Shown: piece by piece, positions 6,801 through 7,418 of the stretch
Layout of the letters: every line of letters starts with the position of its first letter
Numbering within the stretch: position 1 is the stretch's first letter
The notes under the pieces: model-generated
Databases searched by the model: none
Told to the model about the DNA's origin: nothing
What the model saw: the letters and a program-made list of their open reading frames with translations, nothing else
Origin: Nocardia sp.
GTDB taxonomy: Bacteria > Actinomycetota > Actinomycetes > Mycobacteriales > Mycobacteriaceae
Direction of reading: 5' to 3'
Assembly (NCBI GenBank): GCA_013361595.1
Contig: JABFXT010000247.1
Location: forward strand, 1 to 7,418
Length of the DNA: 7,418 nt
Made by a program: the position numbers and the translations under genes

Positions 6801-7418
6801 TCTGGATCGAACGACCGCGAAGTGCAACGGGGCGGTAGCCCCGCAGCCGCGTCGCCATTCGATCGGAACGGCTTCTTCCTTCCCGCGCTCGGATTCGACG
6901 ACGGTTTCCCACACCAGCCGGAACGGACGGTGCCGTTGGCCGGTGCGCAGTTCGCCGCCGATATCGCCCGGCGGCAGTTGCGTGAAGAGCGCGCCGAGCA
7001 GTCGGCGGACTCGCCCGACAAGTTGCGGGATCTCGACGCGGTCGACCAGCTCTTCGCGCGGTTGGCCGATGCGCGCCGGGAGCACACTGTGGCGATGCTG
7101 CGGTACGGGTACTGGGACACCCAGACCGTGGATCTGAGCGGATGGCGCGATCACGACATCGCGGAAAATGAGGTGTTCTGGCTGTCCTACCGGCAGGCCG
7201 ACCCCGGCGAACGCGCGCAGCAGCGGGAAGCGGCACGGCAGTACCGGGAAGCGCGCGATCGGTTGGCCGAGGCGGACCGCGAGCTGACACGGCTGGTGGA
7301 GGCAGCGGGGATCGACCCGCGACAGGCCGATCTCGGACGGCACGCGAGCCTGGTCGGGGCGCTGCAAACGCTTGCCGACCTGATCGGTGCGGACTGGGTT
7401 CGCCGCCCCGACCACCCG
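3..7418 (+). CDS. Giant multidomain protein, internal fragment (WXG100/CpnT-like head, SecA-like motor, papain-fold toxin-like domain)
   Basis: One frame is open from base 3 to the last base: 2,472 codons without a stop, so both the start and the end of the gene lie outside the window. The first residues are mid-helix, so no internal ATG was chosen as start; the true start is probably one to three hundred codons upstream (inference from the position within the head domain). Order of parts: Ala/Gly-rich hydrophobic head (1-280), linker, SecA-like ATPase (498-1120), helical repeats, linker, papain-fold Tox-PL-like domain (1400-1600), linker, unknown module (1740-2184), linker, charged helical region (2286 onward). 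Pro/Ala/Glu/Asp-rich linkers between compact modules are typical of giant actinobacterial polymorphic-toxin-like proteins. Third codon positions are strongly G/C throughout, which supports a single genuine coding frame. There is no frameshift or internal stop. The overall function is unknown; a type VII-associated secreted toxin or effector is the best inference. Confidence 0.96.
609..632 (+). repeat. Perfect tandem 12-bp direct repeat within the head domain
   Basis: The unit ggccggttcgcg occurs twice back to back (609-620 and 621-632). It is in register with the reading frame and encodes Gly-Arg-Phe-Ala twice (residues 203-210), so it adds four residues without disturbing the frame. It probably reflects a small in-frame duplication next to the glycine-rich apolar stretch. 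It could also be chance in GC-rich coding DNA, although a perfect tandem 12-mer is uncommon. Confidence 0.85.
843..1493 (+). other. Linker 1: long disordered Pro/Ala/Glu/Asp-rich region
   Basis: Residues 281-497 have very few aromatic or bulky aliphatic residues and are dominated by Ala, Gly, Glu, Asp, Pro, Ser, Thr and Arg, without a recognisable fold. The only more structured piece is near its start, around residues 299-320, with the helix-like run SAESKRAWEAARQTWEP. It separates the hydrophobic head from the SecA-like motor. Linkers of this composition are common in giant actinobacterial toxins and let modules move independently. No motif or cleavage site is evident. Confidence 0.8.
1779..1808 (+). 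other. Walker A / motif I of the SecA-like motor
   Basis: Residues 593-602 read EMRPGQGKSL, aligned to the SecA signature EMKTGEGKTL. The phosphate-binding Gly-X-Gly-Lys-Ser/Thr core is intact (G597, G599, K600, S601). The Thr before the loop glycine is replaced by Pro596 and the Glu by Gln598. Nucleotide binding is therefore plausible. Confidence 0.85.
2091..2111 (+). other. Walker B / DEAD-type motif II of the SecA-like motor
   Basis: Residues 697-703 read LIDEMDG. Asp699 and Glu700 are the expected Mg-coordinating and catalytic acids, and Asp702 matches the last D of SecA DEVDS; the following Ser is Gly703. Catalytic residues for ATP hydrolysis appear present. Confidence 0.83.
2160..2610 (+). 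other. PPXD-like insert (preprotein cross-linking domain equivalent)
   Basis: Residues about 720-870 lie between motif II and the rest of the motor, where SecA carries its preprotein cross-linking domain. The second half aligns well by eye: ELTPAGRARVE (780-790) with SecA LTEEGIxKVE, the helix ASRLETAANAEFLVRSGVHY, then YEMDAGKIVIID and QAIEAKE. The SecA EFTGRLMPGRRWSDGLH stretch is altered here, keeping only RW and a downstream small-residue run. The first half (FDAHDFLTEALADG onward) does not obviously match. In SecA this domain clamps the translocating chain. Confidence 0.72.
3039..3308 (+). other. NBD2 motifs V and VI of the SecA-like motor
   Basis: Residues 1040-1053 end in INRQGQRGVDI (SecA ATNMAGRGTDI). 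From Asp1052 to Arg1085 there are 33 residues, the same gap-free spacing I recall for short-loop SecA such as that of B. subtilis (RGTDI to QLRGRSGRQGD). GGMHVWMTEA replaces GGLHVIGTER, and EQAKNRTARNGQLG (1080-1093) replaces NQLRGRSGRQGDPG, keeping Gln1081, Arg1085, Arg1088, Gly1090 and Gly1093. The arginine positions that contact ATP are kept, while Arg and Gly positions used for inter-motif contacts are changed. The following VVMSPEDALI matches SecA FYLSLEDDLM. Confidence 0.82.
3363..4040 (+). other. Helical region with three degenerate LA..LG.P..(D/E)(V/I) repeats
   Basis: Residues 1121-1346 are predicted helical from composition and spacing, and take the position of the SecA scaffold/wing but do not resemble it. 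Three related elements are visible: RTARLAGLLGVPAPEV (1205-1220), RDRLAAELGLPIADV (1284-1298) and RDALAAAVGYPVADI (1315-1329). Each has an arginine, a Leu-Ala helix turn, a glycine, a Pro two residues after that glycine, and an acidic residue followed by Val or Ile. Each is followed by further helix. They may be a small helical-bundle repeat used for protein contacts, or recurrent scaffold helices of giant toxins. I cannot name the family. Confidence 0.6.
4041..4199 (+). other. Linker 2: short disordered acidic region
   Basis: Residues 1347-1399 are rich in Ala, Asp, Glu, Thr and Gln with almost no hydrophobic residues, ending in the acidic run SDADEGTADD. The segment separates the helical region from the papain-fold domain and has no recognisable motif. 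Confidence 0.75.
4200..4802 (+). other. Domain: papain-fold toxin-like (Tox-PL / toxin glutamine deamidase-like)
   Basis: Residues 1400-1600 start with a helix (IVAAASRYLALSALL), then the nucleophile motif NSCVNNAV with Cys1430 at the start of a helix. A spacer follows with SLDEVVESL and then a strand (GITVLVYKWKD). After that comes ADDHMVLLVND with His1514 and a following strand NLVVVELAA. This Cys helix, spacer, strand and H-hydrophobic-VND order matches papain-fold toxin domains (Tox-PL, PF15644) seen in giant actinobacterial proteins, which include predicted protein-glutamine deamidases and cysteine proteases. The position that often carries the acidic triad member (a V-x-D strand end) holds Glu1534 here, with Asp1521, Asp1526 and Asp1540 nearby, so the third residue is uncertain. 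A second cysteine, Cys1441, lies eleven residues after the nucleophile. The domain is internal, not C-terminal, so it could be a delivered effector or an autoprocessing enzyme. The exact reaction is not determined. Confidence 0.7.
4803..5219 (+). other. Linker 3: Pro/Asp/Arg-rich disordered region
   Basis: Residues 1601-1739 contain many Pro, Asp, Arg, Ala and Ser residues. The exception is a short patch around 1630-1650 (NEIYAIPVGQSGLNEAML) that could be a small structured or docking segment. The rest has no aromatic core and separates the papain-fold domain from the next module. Confidence 0.72.
5220..6554 (+). other. Domain: large unnamed folded module
   Basis: Residues 1740-2184 form a compact region of normal hydrophobic content without low-complexity stretches. 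It opens with helices (YEWRELRGRYELALARYLY, then AIVETFRQLREVL). It continues with a charged helical part around 1870-1960 and a strand-rich segment near 2005-2050 (VLPLYVHDERG, RTVLVYHDHGI). It ends in a helical part carrying GISGTTARMM (2084-2093), a WLCPPG turn (C2100), PHHTDYEIVQAMRMSG (2119-2134) and an aromatic, acidic helix pair (FYREVFSAFGYDIS, EAAFYEEFFGMFG). The SGTT-ARM...H-x-x-YEI combination recalls modules I associate with giant Streptomyces/Nocardia toxin-like proteins near papain-fold domains, but I cannot assign a family name or activity. Candidate functional residues are H2030, H2032, C2100, H2120 and H2121, none demonstrated. G/C use at third positions is visibly lower here, especially at 6380-6550, than in the SecA-like part. 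Confidence 0.6.
6555..6857 (+). other. Linker 4: disordered Pro/Ser/Gly/Arg-rich region
   Basis: Residues 2185-2285 begin acidic (GAEDELDDG), become Ala/Glu-rich, and then Pro/Ser/Arg/Gly-rich without hydrophobic clusters. The region separates the unnamed module from the last helical part. No processing motif is recognisable. Confidence 0.74.
6858..7418 (+). other. Domain: charged helical / coiled-coil-like region, running off the window
   Basis: Residues 2286-2472 open with an aromatic segment (FDRNGFFLPALGFDDGFP). Helices rich in Glu, Arg, Ala, Leu and Asp follow: around 2310-2345 (FAADIARRQLREERAEQ and LDAVDQLFARLADARREH), then the Trp/Tyr-bearing part YGYWDTQTVDLSGWRDHDI and WLSYRQ. A helix of alternating charge at 2403-2435 looks coiled-coil-like. 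The region ends with LVGALQTLADLIGADWV at the window edge. The domain is incomplete here. I do not recognise the family; it may start another module of the protein. Confidence 0.55.

Noticed and set aside
6054..7415. Minus-strand open frame of 453 codons
   Set aside because: Again the complementary register of the sense frame. No domain or convincing ribosome binding site was seen, and the sense frame has clear coding structure here.

Overview
The window lies entirely inside one giant protein-coding gene on the + strand. The frame starting at base 3 is open for all 2,472 codons, with no stop codon and no natural start or end in view. Both termini of the gene are outside the window. No intergenic DNA, RNA gene, promoter or terminator is visible, so the content is best described as protein domains. 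The DNA is GC-rich (about two thirds by eye) with strongly G/C third positions. Together with the domain set, this points to an actinomycete, most plausibly a mycolic-acid genus such as Nocardia or a relative. That taxonomic call is inference.

Layout, numbering residues from the first full codon (residue n begins at base 3n). Residues 1-280 are an Ala/Gly-rich helical region with several hydrophobic stretches. It resembles the late part of the WXG100-like/CpnT-like N-terminal domain found on giant actinobacterial type VII-associated toxins. Residues 281-497 are a disordered Pro/Glu/Ala linker. Residues 498-1120 are a SecA-like motor with NBD1, a PPXD-like insert and NBD2, keeping most nucleotide-binding motifs. 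Residues 1121-1346 are helical, with three degenerate copies of an LA..LG.P..(D/E)(V/I) element. Residues 1347-1399 are a second linker. Residues 1400-1600 are a papain-fold, toxin glutamine deamidase-like (Tox-PL-like) domain with Cys1430 and His1514. Residues 1601-1739 are a third linker. Residues 1740-2184 are a large folded module I cannot name. Residues 2185-2285 are a fourth linker. Residues 2286-2472 are a charged helical region that runs off the window.

Taken together this looks like a giant multidomain secreted toxin or effector: a secretion/channel-type head, an embedded SecA-type ATPase, a papain-fold enzyme that is internal rather than C-terminal, and further modules joined by flexible linkers. 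The unusual point is the SecA-like motor covalently placed between a type VII-associated head and a papain-fold domain. I recognise both end families, but I do not know of a described function for this combination. The working hypotheses are that the motor helps move the polypeptide across a membrane, or that it is itself an effector; the sequence does not decide between them.
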